Source of the DNA: a virus
DNA: 64,000 nucleotides
Reading direction: 5' to 3' (one strand)
IMG/VR virus record: IMGVR_UViG_3300042691_029560
Span: 28,714-92,713 of that record
Shown here: positions 35,351-42,859 of the stretch, in pieces
Position numbering within the stretch: the stretch's first letter is position 1
Layout: the number at the start of each line of letters is the position of its first letter
The notes under the pieces: model-generated
Told to the model about the DNA's origin: nothing
Seen by the model: only the letters and a program-made list of their open reading frames with translations
The model's database searches: none
Program-made: the position numbers and the translations under genes

Positions 35351-35380
35351 AAACCCCCGGTGTATTTCAACCGGGGGTTT
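35351..35380. terminator. Hairpin terminator
   Basis: AAACCCCCGG pairs with CCGGGGGTTT around a ten-base loop, just beyond the stop of the gene at 35392. Confidence 0.75.
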
Positions 35381-35391
35381 ACCAGAATTAT

Positions 35392-35616
35392 TTATTCTGG
35401 CAATTCATCCATAACTTGAATTGTGAACAGCAACCCATTCTTCAATTCTGTTTTGGTTGGCATTCTTCCAAACTCTTCTTGGAATGTTTCAATCACTTGG
35501 TCAACAGCGTGTCCAATAATGTCTGCTGGGGTATCTCCCCAAACTCCGGTAACTTCTTCTTCAGGAACTTCCCTAAAGATAATTGAGTTTGAACCTTGCA
35601 TTCTCCAATAACCCAT
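35392..35616 (-). CDS. Hypothetical 74-residue acidic protein
   Basis: MGYWRMQGSNSIIFREVPEEEV then IIGHAVDQVIETFQEEFGRMPTKTEL. GAAAGGAAATCAAA before the ATG; promoter TTGAAA...TAGAGT upstream. Unknown. Confidence 0.65.
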   Translation of the reverse strand: MGYWRMQGSNSIIFREVPEEEVTGVWGDTPADIIGHAVDQVIETFQEEFGRMPTKTELKNGLLFTIQVMDELPE

Positions 35617-35713
35617 TTTGATTTCCTTTCGTTAGGTTATGTATAAACTCTACACCATACCCCAGACATTTCAAGTATTTATTTACAGATCTCTAAACAG
35701 CTTCGGTAAAGAC

Positions 35714-35740
35714 TAACCCCCGATAAACTATCGGGGGTTA
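35714..35740. terminator. Hairpin terminator
   Basis: TAACCCCCGATA-AAC-TATCGGGGGTTA beyond the stop of the gene at 35758. Confidence 0.75.
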
Positions 35741-35757
35741 GGTAAGGTCTAAACAGA

Positions 35758-36012
35758 TTAGGCGATTTGGTTCTGCCAATACTCTCTAATCTTTGCGATT
35801 TCTTTCGCTTCTGCTTCTTTCTGCTCTCTCATTTCTGCTTCGTGAGCATTACAGACAATAGTAGCCATTAGGTCAATAGCGAAAGGGCTAGCCATTTTAT
35901 CGGTAAGAATATAGTCAATCTGCTTTACCAAACTCTCGATTTCGTAAACTGCCTTTGGCTGAACTGAGTAGTGTGAAGCGATTGCCATTACTAGTTTCTC
36001 TTTTAGTTCCAT
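35758..36012 (-). CDS. Hypothetical 84-residue helical protein
   Basis: MELKEKLVMAIASHYSVQPKAV and a C-terminal coiled-coil-like EAEMREQKEAEAKEIAKIREYW. GGAAAGGAAACACCGAGC before the ATG. Unknown. Confidence 0.65.
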   Translation of the reverse strand: MELKEKLVMAIASHYSVQPKAVYEIESLVKQIDYILTDKMASPFAIDLMATIVCNAHEAEMREQKEAEAKEIAKIREYWQNQIA

Positions 36013-36195
36013 GCTCGGTGTTTCCTTTCCGTAGTTTCTGGCTTTCTGCCATTACCTAAATACTAGCATACCCATACGGAAACTTGTCAAGGTTTTTATA
36101 AATATTTTTTGGCGTGTCTATTGGATCAGGATCAAGTTAGCATCCGGATCAAGATCTGAACCGGCCGGTGATCCGTGAAGCTGGCCAGAAACAAC

Positions 36196-36411
36196 AAACC
36201 CCCTGCGTCTCCGCAAGGGGTTATGTAGTGAATAGGTGGATTGCGTTTTACCACCAGTGCCTAGTCAATTCGGTTCTCATAGATCCGCTTTTGAGCACAC
36301 CCGCCCTTTACCCGCTAAGGTGAACCGCTAAGTTCAGGCGTTGCCTTGTCTGACCCATTTGACGTTTCAGACTATTCAGCCATACTCCAAGTTTCCTGTC
36401 GGAACCTTGTT
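36196..36411 (-). ncRNA. Candidate structured RNA 2 (about 216 nt)
   Basis: A gene-free unit with a very good promoter (TTGCGG, exactly 17 bp, TACTAT; 36446-36418) and a terminator (AAACCCCCTGCG/CGCAAGGGGTT, 36196-36222). Between them the minus strand offers several independent hairpins: CAAG-UUCC/GGAA-CUUG, GUCUGA/UCAGAC, AGGC-AAC-GCCU, GAAC-UUAGCG-GUUC and GGUGG/CCACC. No convincing reading frame with a ribosome site is seen. It does not match tmRNA, RNase P or a riboswitch that I recognise. Confidence 0.65.
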
Positions 36412-36480
36412 ATCTCAATAGTATATGAAACAGGCATTTACCGCAAATCAAGACACGCTAATTTGATAACAAATTTATAA

Positions 36481-36600
36481 CGGATCTGCAGCCCTGATCA
36501 GCTTCGGATCTAGCCTGGTAGATCCGGCTAGGATCTCAGCTTAGGATCCAGCTCAGCTGCTCCGGAGGATCCGGCCGGCCAGGATCATTGGACAGATCTA
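36481..36600. other. Palindrome-dense spacer
   Basis: No gene. About nine GATC sites plus several AGCT, CCGG and GGCC sites in 120 bp, including GGATCC, GGCCGGCC, CAGCTG and CTGCAG. It lies between ncRNA 2 and the terminator of the 36672 gene and is the densest of many similar spacers. Confidence 0.7.
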
Positions 36601-36626
36601 AATTTAGCTTCCCCCCGATCCATAAA

Positions 36627-36657
36627 GTAAACCCCTAGTACTTTGTACTAGGGGTTA
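36627..36657. terminator. Hairpin terminator
   Basis: ACCCCTAGTAC-TTT-GTACTAGGGGT beyond the stop of the gene at 36672. Confidence 0.78.
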
Positions 36658-36671
36658 CTTCGGCAGATTAC

Positions 36672-37043
36672 TTATTCGCCACGCTTACGGGACATCAACA
36701 TCCCGAGCATTCCAACCATAGCCAACCAGTCCAGTCCTTCATTGGTAAGTCCAGTTGGTTCACCTTCGGCAGTAATGCCACCAGTAAATACGATAGTTCC
36801 AGCGATAGGGTGTGGATTTTCCAAACAATCAAACGCAACAGCGTAAGCGATAGTTCCAACAGGGTTGATTGGTAAGTTGTGGATTAGTCCTTCTTCATTG
36901 ACCCACATAGTTACCATAGGGTTTAGTCTAACCATTTCCACATAGCCACCAACTTTGTCCTTCATAACTTCATACCAGTCGGTAGATAGTTGTAGTTCGG
37001 TTGGTTCTAGTTCGGTGTTTGTTACAACTGCTAAGTTACTCAT
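36672..37043 (-). CDS. DUF3846-like protein
   Basis: 123 residues. VEMVRLNPMVTMWVNEEGLIHNLPINPVGTIAYA resembles the DUF3846 core, a small phage family of unknown role. The C-terminal third has a hydrophobic run (LDWLAMVGMLGMLMSRKRGE) that could touch the membrane. GGAAAGGAAAATCAA before the ATG and a clear promoter at 37073-37100. Confidence 0.72.
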   Translation of the reverse strand: MSNLAVVTNTELEPTELQLSTDWYEVMKDKVGGYVEMVRLNPMVTMWVNEEGLIHNLPINPVGTIAYAVAFDCLENPHPIAGTIVFTGGITAEGEPTGLTNEGLDWLAMVGMLGMLMSRKRGE

Positions 37044-37072
37044 TTGATTTTCCTTTCCGTGAGTAGTTCCAG

Positions 37073-37100
37073 TTTATAGCACGCCAGCGACATTTGGCAA
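37073..37100 (-). promoter_or_regulatory. Cassette promoter of the 36672 gene
   Basis: -35 TTGCCA, 16-bp spacer beginning AATGTCG, -10 TATAAA. It matches the family found before many of the small genes. Confidence 0.75.
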
Positions 37101-37151
37101 CATTTATTTTCCGTGTCGCTAACAGATCTCTAGCCTAAGCTAAGCGAGCGA

Positions 37152-37406
37152 TTACTCGCCTAGTTCTTTTAGTTCTTTTTGTAGTTGGTCAAGTTCGCTT
37201 TTGATTGTTAGGGCGTATTCTTTGTTGGCTCGTAGCCTTGTAATAATGTTGTCCAAGTCCATAGATAACTTTGCTAACTGAGTATCATCGGTAGGGTCGA
37301 TGTTTCTAATCTGGGTAATGATACCTTCCATTAGCGACAAGATACCTACGCCATCAAGTCTAACTTTTTTGATTTTCTCATTTAGTTCTGCTAAACGCTC
37401 TTGCAT
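37152..37406 (-). CDS. Small coiled-coil protein
   Basis: 84 residues, nearly all helical with heptad character: MQERLAELNEKIKKVRL at the start and SELDQLQKELKELGE at the end. A GGCGAG/CTCGC hairpin overlaps its stop and may end transcription. Unknown function. Confidence 0.65.
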   Translation of the reverse strand: MQERLAELNEKIKKVRLDGVGILSLMEGIITQIRNIDPTDDTQLAKLSMDLDNIITRLRANKEYALTIKSELDQLQKELKELGE

Positions 37407-37463
37407 TTTTTACCTTTCGTGGTTGATAACTTCATACTACTAATAACTGCCGACATTACAAGT

Positions 37464-37703
37464 TTATTCCCAAGATTTTCTAGAAATAATCCGGACAAAC
37501 TTTTCTCCCCGGTCATTGATCATTTCGGCCAGGTCGTAATCATCTCCGGTAAAGATTCGGCCAATTCCATCCGGGCTATAGAAATGAATGGTGCAACCGG
37601 GCAGACAATAAATAACTTCGGTGTTCCATTTCTCGTAGTCGCCGGCGTCAAGCTGGTCATCGTCTAGAACTAATGCAATGTTTGGTGATTTGTGATTATT
37701 CAT
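37464..37703 (-). CDS. Hypothetical 79-residue acidic protein
   Basis: MNNHKSPNIALVLDDDQLDAGDYEKW then YCLPGCTIHFYSPDGIGRIFTGDDYDLAEMI. GAAAGGAAATT before the ATG. Unknown. Confidence 0.62.
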   Translation of the reverse strand: MNNHKSPNIALVLDDDQLDAGDYEKWNTEVIYCLPGCTIHFYSPDGIGRIFTGDDYDLAEMINDRGEKFVRIISRKSWE

Positions 37704-37758
37704 AATTTCCTTTCGTCAATGAAATCTTACCAGGGCCGGCAGACATTCGGCAAGAATG

Positions 37759-37789
37759 AAACCCCGCCACACGATCTCTGGCGGGGTTT
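37759..37789. terminator. Hairpin terminator
   Basis: AAACCCCGCCA pairs with TGGCGGGGTTT, beyond the stop of the gene at 37799. Confidence 0.75.
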
Positions 37790-37798
37790 ATTCAAACT

Positions 37799-37996
37799 TT
37801 ATTCTTCTTCTTCTTCTTCTTCTTCTTCTTCTTCTTCTTCAACTTCTTCAACTTCAATACTTTCAACGCTGTCGTATTCAAGTTGAGGGTCATCTCCGTA
37901 GTAAGAAGACCAAGCCAGTTCTTCGGCTTCGGCTTCGGTGTTGGCTTCAATTTCGCCTGAATAATTTACTTGGATTTTTACATAGAACTTTGGCAT
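37799..37996 (-). CDS. Small beta-type protein with a polyglutamate tail
   Basis: 65 residues. A short core (MPKFYVKIQVNYSGEIEANTEAEAEELAW) resembles small phage proteins of this pattern, followed by a tail of about 20 acidic residues ending in uninterrupted Glu. The tail is encoded by a GAA microsatellite (37802-37840) that could vary in length by slippage. Confidence 0.65.
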   Translation of the reverse strand: MPKFYVKIQVNYSGEIEANTEAEAEELAWSSYYGDDPQLEYDSVESIEVEEVEEEEEEEEEEEEE

Positions 37997-38149
37997 TTGC
38001 CTACTCCTTTCCCGAGTGGTTTCAGTTTAGCGTAGTTTTTTATTTTTACGCAAGTTTATTTTGAATTATTTTTTGGCGTGTCTTCCAGAGATCTTTCAGC
38101 TGCAATTAGTTACCGGGGTAACTAATTTATGATCCGCGGAGCTCCCCCG

Positions 38150-38174
38150 AAACTGCCTAATCACTTAGGCAGTT
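38150..38174. terminator. Terminator overlapping the stop codon
   Basis: AAACTGCCTAA-GTGA-TTAGGCAGTTT on the minus strand; the left arm encodes the last residues (KLPK) of the 38161 gene and the loop holds its TGA. Confidence 0.65.
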
Positions 38175-38427
38175 TATCGGTAAGCATAACTAACGCTAGG
38201 CGATACGCTTCACGCTTCATCAGTGCTTCATCTTGCTCAGGTTTGTGTTGTTCAGCGTGTTCGTCAGTTCCGTCAGTTGTCCAGTTCATTCTGCTAATAC
38301 TTTCGATAACCCATTCGGCATACTTATTGGCAACTGTGCCGATAGCCCTTGCTAAGTTGTAGGGGTTCTCAACCTTGTATACATTTTTGATAATGAGTTC
38401 AGCGTATTCTTGTGGTGTAGTGTTCAT
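38161..38427 (-). CDS. Hypothetical 88-residue protein
   Basis: MNTTPQEYAELIIKNVYKVENPYNLARAIG, helical, then a His/Glu-rich stretch and KREAYRLALVMLTDKLPK. GGAAAGGTAAATCA before the ATG. Unknown. Confidence 0.62.
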   Translation of the reverse strand: MNTTPQEYAELIIKNVYKVENPYNLARAIGTVANKYAEWVIESISRMNWTTDGTDEHAEQHKPEQDEALMKREAYRLALVMLTDKLPK

Positions 38428-38590
38428 TGATTTACCTTTCCAGTATTTACCTTACACTACTAACAACCAGTTTGCTAATCTATTTATTCCCGAGATTAGA
38501 AATATTTTTTAGAGATCTCTCGAGCCCCGGCCGGTAAGTAACCCCCAGGGCAGCTAATCTCTGTGGATCAGATTTGCCCCAGAGAAAGAG

Positions 38591-38757
38591 AAATCCCCCG
38601 AGTCGCGAACTCGGGGGAAATCTTTGTACTCGCGCGAGTACCAACTCCATTGACGGCAGGGAAGTCCAGACACTCGTATTTCTATTCGACTAGCTTAACT
38701 AGTATGAGCTGGTGAATAAGAATCCATAAGCCGTTACATTTGCCGTGTGGAGTTGTT
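38591..38757 (-). ncRNA. Candidate structured RNA 3 (about 167 nt)
   Basis: Gene-free unit with a consensus -35 TTGACA (38793-38788), a -10-like TTAGAT 18 bp away, and a strong terminator (CCCCCGAGT/ACTCGGGGG). The two ends pair: CAACUCCA (38755-38748) with UGGAGUUG (38649-38642) and ACGGCA (38746-38741) with UGCCGU (38658-38653), closing a domain of about 115 nt that contains an ACUAG-UUAAG-CUAGU hairpin. A perfect 16-base palindrome GTACTCGCGCGAGTAC precedes the terminator. Confidence 0.65.
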
Positions 38758-38856
38758 AGTACTATCTAAGCATAGATTCGCGATGTTTGTCAACTTTACG
38801 GCATTTATTAGATAACACTTTTGTTACCAAATTTGATCAGCTCGTTCGGGCCCTAA

Positions 38857-38899
38857 CGATTATTCGTTTGGATGCGAACGATTATCGTTTGGATGCGAA
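38857..38899. repeat. Tandem CGATTAT(T)CGTTTGGATGCGAA repeat
   Basis: Two near-identical 21-22 bp units in tandem. The 17-base core ATTCGTTTGGATGCGAA recurs at 39390-39406 in the next spacer but one. The ATTCG/CGAAT ends allow a small hairpin, so it is an operator candidate. Confidence 0.6.
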
Positions 38900-38952
38900 T
38901 GAATATTTGCAGCCAGCTCCGGAATCTTGTGGATCATAATCGGCATAAGTGG

Positions 38953-38986
38953 AAACCCCCAGCGTATTCACGCTGGGGGTTTTTTG
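38953..38986. terminator. Strong hairpin terminator
   Basis: AAACCCCCAGCG pairs with CGCTGGGGGTTTTTT; it can act in both directions and ends the gene at 39016. Confidence 0.82.
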
Positions 38987-39015
38987 GTTAGGGATTAGGG
39001 CAGACCTAACCAAAC

Positions 39016-39252
39016 CTAAGCCATAGGGCTAACGCAAGCCCATTGGACATTGATGTCGCCTTTTTCATCAACGCTCTCAAAGCAGATGTTCAGGGTTCCG
39101 TATCCACCCTTAGTCATCTTTACAACAATCTCAACCACTAACCCACTTCTGCCATTCGGCGTGATGTAGGTGTCGCCTAGCGTTGGCATAGCAACTTCGG
39201 CGAACTTGGTGCGCTCGGCGTTTAGTGGTAGTAGTGTGGTTTGTCCAGCCAT
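39016..39252 (-). CDS. Small beta protein, paralogue of 41399-41620
   Basis: 78 residues. LPLNAERTKFAEVAMPTLGDTYITPNGRSGLVVEIVVKMTKGGY and QWACVSPMA align with the protein at 41399. Probably a small beta-barrel; function unknown. Clear promoter at 39286-39313 and GAAAGGAAACCAAA before the ATG. Confidence 0.7.
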   Translation of the reverse strand: MAGQTTLLPLNAERTKFAEVAMPTLGDTYITPNGRSGLVVEIVVKMTKGGYGTLNICFESVDEKGDINVQWACVSPMA

Positions 39253-39285
39253 TTTGGTTTCCTTTCATTCGGGGACATTTCTAAT

Positions 39286-39313
39286 CTTATAGTAGATAAC
39301 CGACAAAGCGCAA
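39286..39313 (-). promoter_or_regulatory. Cassette promoter of the 39016 gene
   Basis: -35 TTGCGC, 16-bp spacer beginning TTTGTCG, -10 TATAAG. Confidence 0.72.
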
Positions 39314-39364
39314 GATTTATTCCAACTATTTTATTTCGGCGTGTCGGCAAACAGATCTCTAAAT

Positions 39365-39406
39365 AATCATTCGGGTCCGAATGATTATTATTCGTTTGGA
39401 TGCGAA
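39365..39406. repeat. Palindrome plus copy of the TTCGTTTGGATGCGAA repeat
   Basis: AATCATTCGGGTCCGAATGATT (two-base centre) is followed by ATTCGTTTGGATGCGAA. The combination suggests a paired operator in the leader of the 39016 gene. Confidence 0.55.
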
Positions 39407-39449
39407 TGATTTCTGCCCGGCCGGTGCAGCTCGATCCACATAAAGATAT

Positions 39450-39477
39450 CCCCTTGCTAGCCGTAACTAACAAGGGG
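39450..39477. terminator. Hairpin terminator
   Basis: CCCCTTG pairs with CAAGGGG around a looped spacer, beyond the stop of the gene at 39499. Confidence 0.6.
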
Positions 39478-39498
39478 AGTCCAGAGATCGTGTGAAGA

Positions 39499-39888
39499 CT
39501 AATAATCTTCGTCTTCGTCTTCTTCGTCTTCGTCTTCTTCATCGCACTGACCAGCGCACCATTCTTCATCGCAAATCTCGCAAGGTTCGGTTTCTCTCGC
39601 ACCTTGCTCAATTAGCGTGGTGTATCCAGCGTTCGGGTCGTCGTGGTTAGTTTCTACTGCTTGGATAAACTTCAGGGCGCAAGATTTTGCAAACCATTCT
39701 TTTAGCGTGGCAAGCATTTCATCGTGGCTCATCTCTTCGGCACTTCTAATCTCGTCGTATTCCAAGCGTCGCATTTCTTCCAACTGCTCGTCGTCCATAA
39801 GCACATAGATTTTGTGGCAAGTATCAAAGGCGATACCCTTAGCACCAACTAAACCTAAATCTACTTCGTCCCAATTGATAACTGACAT
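39499..39888 (-). CDS. Hypothetical protein with a Cys-rich zinc site and acidic tail
   Basis: 129 residues starting MSVINWDEVDLGLVG; this ATG has GAAAGGA at better spacing than the one two codons upstream. A helical acidic middle, then CEICDEEWCAGQCDEE (likely zinc site) and an Asp/Glu tail encoded by GAA/GAC repeats. Unknown function. Confidence 0.68.
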   Translation of the reverse strand: MSVINWDEVDLGLVGAKGIAFDTCHKIYVLMDDEQLEEMRRLEYDEIRSAEEMSHDEMLATLKEWFAKSCALKFIQAVETNHDDPNAGYTTLIEQGARETEPCEICDEEWCAGQCDEEDEDEEDEDEDY

Positions 39889-40015
39889 TTCCATTTCCTT
39901 TCGGTAGCGATTTTGCTACAAGTCCAGATTACACTAACCAGCAGACAAATCGCAACATTGATTTTTTGTATTTTATTTCGGCGTGTTGTGAAACAGATCT
40001 CTAGGCCAGCTCACC

Positions 40016-40255
40016 TTATCGGTAATCTGTCCTAACGATAAAGATAAGGTTTAGAACTTCACGCAAGCGTTCCAAGTATTCTTGGGATTTTTCTGGTGAA
40101 GCAACTACTAGGTGGCAACCAGCAAGTTCTTGGATTTGCCTATTGTTTTCACATTCGGCATAAATCATTGCTAGGGTTGCTTGGGAGTATTCGTCTCTAC
40201 CCCCAGCCATTCTCATAACTTCTTCAAACGCAAAGTTTGTAATCGTATTAGCCAT
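40016..40255 (-). CDS. Hypothetical 79-residue helical protein
   Basis: MANTITNFAFEEVMRMAGGRDEYS and LAGCHLVVASPEKSQEYLERLREVLNLIF. GGAAAGGAAATCAA before the ATG. Unknown. Confidence 0.63.
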   Translation of the reverse strand: MANTITNFAFEEVMRMAGGRDEYSQATLAMIYAECENNRQIQELAGCHLVVASPEKSQEYLERLREVLNLIFIVRTDYR

Positions 40256-40307
40256 TTGATTTCCTTTCCGTAGGGGCTAACTAAATCCTATAACTAACCA
40301 CAGACAT

Positions 40308-40466
40308 TTAGATAGGTTGCCCACAGTTAGAACATTCGGCGTGTTCTTCGCAATCGCAATCATGCGTGTAGAAGAACGGATCGTTCTCGGCGTTAGACAC
40401 TTTCCAAGTGTCTGGTCCAGACTTACCACAATAACCGCAGTAGTCATTTTCTTTATCTTCTGCCAT
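40308..40466 (-). CDS. Small zinc-finger protein
   Basis: 52 residues: MAEDKENDYCGYCGKSGPDTW, a middle THDCDCEEH and a final CSNCGQPI. Three Cys pairs suggest one or two zinc sites. GAAAGGAAATCAA before the ATG. Confidence 0.62.
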   Translation of the reverse strand: MAEDKENDYCGYCGKSGPDTWKVSNAENDPFFYTHDCDCEEHAECSNCGQPI

Positions 40467-40663
40467 TTGATTTCCTTTCGTATGGTCTATCTAAACCCTA
40501 CACCTAACCGCAGACATTTAGCAACATTCCCCGCGTGTTGATCATGATCATGTCACCGGCAGCTCCGGCCAGGTTGCAGCTATATCCGGCCGGCGTGTCT
40601 AAATACCTAGAATGTCGGGGGTCGGTGTTAGTATCTATCTACCACAAACTGAAAGGTTGCCAA

Positions 40664-40867
40664 ATGGCTCTCTCAACAAACAAAGATGTTATGGCTCTAA
40701 TCAAGAAAGCAGTAAAGCAAGGTTGGCGAATAGAAGCAACTAAATCTGGACACATAAGATGGACTTCACCAACTGGTGAGTTCTTTCATTCAGCAAGTTC
40801 GCCTAGTGATTTCCGTGCTATCAAATACATTCGCCAGTATCTCCGTAAGTATGGAATGAAAATCTAA
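40664..40867 (+). CDS. HicA-like RNA-binding protein, the only rightward gene in the small-gene block
   Basis: 67 residues from ATG preceded by GAAAGGTTGCCAA. ALIKKAVKQGWRIEATKSGHIRWTSP and SSPSDFRAIKYIRQYLRKYGM fit the HicA double-stranded-RNA-binding fold, with His in SGHIRW as the usual catalytic position. HicA toxins cleave mRNA. No HicB-type antitoxin lies beside it, so it may be a solitary regulator or nuclease. The promoter resembles the family used by its neighbours, in the opposite direction. Confidence 0.75.
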   Translation: MALSTNKDVMALIKKAVKQGWRIEATKSGHIRWTSPTGEFFHSASSPSDFRAIKYIRQYLRKYGMKI

Positions 40868-40895
40868 CGGCAGTTAGAGATCTCTCGAGCTAAAA

Positions 40896-40923
40896 CTAAA
40901 CCCCCGTATCAACGGGGGTTTAG
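40896..40923. terminator. Bidirectional terminator between convergent genes
   Basis: CTAAACCCCCGT pairs with ACGGGGGTTTAG, between the rightward HicA-like gene and the leftward gene at 40943. Confidence 0.8.
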
Positions 40924-40942
40924 TGTTTAGTGCAAGGGATAA

Positions 40943-41158
40943 CTAATCTCTATCGGAAACCCAAGCCCAGATTAGAGCAACCAGAGATAAACCAATAAAC
41001 ACCCAAGACACAACTTCCCAGCGGGCATACATAACTAAGTCATCCTGCATTTCATACTTGACCCAAGCAGTTAGATACAGGCTAGAAATTTTTTGAGTTA
41101 GGTAAGCGAATGCCATAATTGGAACAAGAACCAGAATACGAATAAAGAATTTTTTCAC
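40943..41158 (-). CDS. Two-helix membrane protein
   Basis: 71 residues. Membrane segments at about 5-25 (FFIRILVLVPIMAFAYL) and 48-67 (VVSWVFIGLSLVALIWAW), with a short acidic end SDRD. GGAAAGGTTATCAA before the start. Unknown function. Confidence 0.65.
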   Translation of the reverse strand: MKKFFIRILVLVPIMAFAYLTQKISSLYLTAWVKYEMQDDLVMYARWEVVSWVFIGLSLVALIWAWVSDRD

Positions 41159-41332
41159 TTGATAACCTTTCCTAGTTGGTGGTGTTGCTACATAAATACT
41201 AACACTAAATTAGTGTATTTTATTCCCAAATAGCAAATAAATTTTTAGCGTGTTTTGGATCATCCGCGGAGCTTGATCAACACCAGGTGGCCCTGGATAA
41301 TTGCCGCAACGTTACATTGATCCGGAATAAAG

Positions 41333-41367
41333 AAATTCTCCGGCCGTATGCAAGCCGGAGAATTTTT
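41333..41367. terminator. Hairpin terminator
   Basis: AAATTCTCCGGC pairs with GCCGGAGAATTT plus further T, beyond the stop of the gene at 41399. Confidence 0.78.
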
Positions 41368-41398
41368 TGAGTGTGGCCGACACTCGGCGGGTTCTAAT

Positions 41399-41620
41399 TT
41401 AGGCTAGCGGTGAAATTGTTGCCCATTGACTTTTAGTTTCACCAATAGCAACGAACTCGATAACTAGAACCGCATAACCAGCCTTAGTAATTTTACTTGC
41501 GAGAGAAACAACAATTCCAGAACGCTTGGTGTTTGGTGAAACAACAATTCCCCCGAGTTCTGGCATTTCGACAGAAACAAAGGAATCTCTTTTTTCGGTG
41601 AGTGGCAGTTGAGTTAGCAT
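41399..41620 (-). CDS. Small beta protein, paralogue of 39016-39252
   Basis: 73 residues. LPLTEKRDSFVSVEMPELGGIVVSPNTKRSG, SLASKITKAGYAVL and QWATISPLA align with the 39016 protein. Duplicate cassette; function unknown. Promoter at 41648-41675; GGAAAGGACTGAA before the ATG. Confidence 0.7.
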   Translation of the reverse strand: MLTQLPLTEKRDSFVSVEMPELGGIVVSPNTKRSGIVVSLASKITKAGYAVLVIEFVAIGETKSQWATISPLA

Positions 41621-41647
41621 TTCAGTCCTTTCCTTGACTAACTAGAT

Positions 41648-41675
41648 TCTATACAATACAACCGACAAACCGCAA
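41648..41675 (-). promoter_or_regulatory. Cassette promoter of the 41399 gene
   Basis: -35 TTGCGG, 16-bp spacer beginning TTTGTCG, -10 TATAGA. Confidence 0.72.
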
Positions 41676-41725
41676 CATTTATTCCGCATTTCGCAAATAA
41701 ATTTTTGGCGTGTCTAGATCCTACG

Positions 41726-41821
41726 TTAGAGTTCACTTTCATCATCGCACGCGTTAGCGCAGTCATCGCAGATGTAGTTTTCAGTTTCAATATTGCAATC
41801 GATTACTTGACACTTTTCCAT
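41726..41821 (-). CDS. Tiny Cys-rich protein
   Basis: 31 residues: MEKCQVIDCNIETENYICDDCANACDDESEL, shown here only in part as motifs C-x4-C, CDDC and C. Probable zinc binder. GGGAAAGGAGTTTCCAA before the ATG. Confidence 0.52.
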   Translation of the reverse strand: MEKCQVIDCNIETENYICDDCANACDDESEL

Positions 41822-41915
41822 TTGGAAACTCCTTTCCCGAGTAGTCTCAGTTTACAGTAAGCCGCAGACATTTCGCAAATAAAGTTTTGGCGTGTCGCAG
41901 AGATCTCTCCAAAGC

Positions 41916-42191
41916 TTATAGGTGTTCGCAGTGGAATAAGATGGCGTTGAATTCTACAAGTTCATACCCGCGTGTTTCGAGAACTTCAACAGCAATTTGA
42001 ACGCCAACTTCGAACGCGTATCTTGTTTCCGCGTTAGTGTTTTCTAATTTAGTTTCGACATTATTACCGCGAGCGTCTAAACCCTTGACCATGTGAAATA
42101 AAGCGTGGTCGCTAAGTTTAGAAATTTGAGCAGTGTAAGCTTTTCTAATTTCAACTTCGATAATTTTTTTGTGAGCTTTTGTAAGTGCCAT
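41916..42191 (-). CDS. Hypothetical 91-residue protein
   Basis: MALTKAHKKIIEVEIRKAYTAQ, then an alpha-helical body with RYAFEVGVQIAVEVLETRGYELV. GGAAAGGAATAAAAACTA before the ATG. Unknown. Confidence 0.63.
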   Translation of the reverse strand: MALTKAHKKIIEVEIRKAYTAQISKLSDHALFHMVKGLDARGNNVETKLENTNAETRYAFEVGVQIAVEVLETRGYELVEFNAILFHCEHL

Positions 42192-42319
42192 TAGTTTTTA
42201 TTCCTTTCCCGAACAACTACATCTTACTAAATAGAACCGACAAACCGCAACATTTATTCCCGCGTTTATAAATTATTTTTGGATCATGAGCTCAGTCGAT
42301 GCGGCAAGATCTTGGAGGG

Positions 42320-42349
42320 GCCACCGGGTAATTTTGATCACCCGGTGGC
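42320..42349. terminator. Hairpin terminator
   Basis: GCCACCGGGT pairs with ACCCGGTGGC; lies beyond the stop of the gene at 42372. Confidence 0.7.
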
Positions 42350-42371
42350 GTCTCTGGCGAAGCTTCAGATT

Positions 42372-42512
42372 TTATTTACCGCGTAAGGCTTTACGTAATT
42401 CGATTAATTCTTCTATCACTGAATAGCAAGGCAAACATAGAATTAGTCTTTTACCTTTTTGGATTTCGATGTCAACGGTGCCTTGATTAGTTTCGCAGTT
42501 TTGGCATTTCAT
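42372..42512 (-). CDS. Tiny zinc-ribbon protein
   Basis: 46 residues: MKCQNCETNQGTVD, then LCLPCYSVIEELIELRKALRGK. Two CxxC pairs and a basic helix. Its ATG overlaps the TGA of 42509-42706 (ATGA). Confidence 0.58.
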   Translation of the reverse strand: MKCQNCETNQGTVDIEIQKGKRLILCLPCYSVIEELIELRKALRGK

Positions 42513-42706
42513 AGGGGATTTCCATTCTGGTCAGTTGTTAGTAGCAGTTCGATTAGTCTATCGAGTAATCTATCTAAACCATTGGTCAAGATTAGAATGT
42601 CCCGAATAGTTCCAACTTCATTAGCGTTCTCTAAGGCGATAAAGGTCATTGGAATAATTTCGAGCAGTTCAGTTTCAGTTAGAGTTTCGAATGAACGATT
42701 AGACAT
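42509..42706 (-). CDS. Hypothetical 65-residue helical protein
   Basis: MSNRSFETLTETELLEIIPMTFIAL, then RDILILTNGLDRLLDRLIELLL, leucine-rich. GGAAAGGAAATCTAA before the ATG. Coupled to the zinc-ribbon gene downstream. Confidence 0.62.
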   Translation of the reverse strand: MSNRSFETLTETELLEIIPMTFIALENANEVGTIRDILILTNGLDRLLDRLIELLLTTDQNGNPL

Positions 42707-42859
42707 TTAGATTTCCTTTCCTAGTCCATAAGAATTATAACTGAACCCTACGACAAATTATTCCCGATTGGCAAATAATTTTTTACGGCGTGTTTGGATC
42801 AGATTTAGAAGCTTCGCCGCATTCCGGCCGGAATCCGGAGCTCAGCGTTAGAGAGATCT

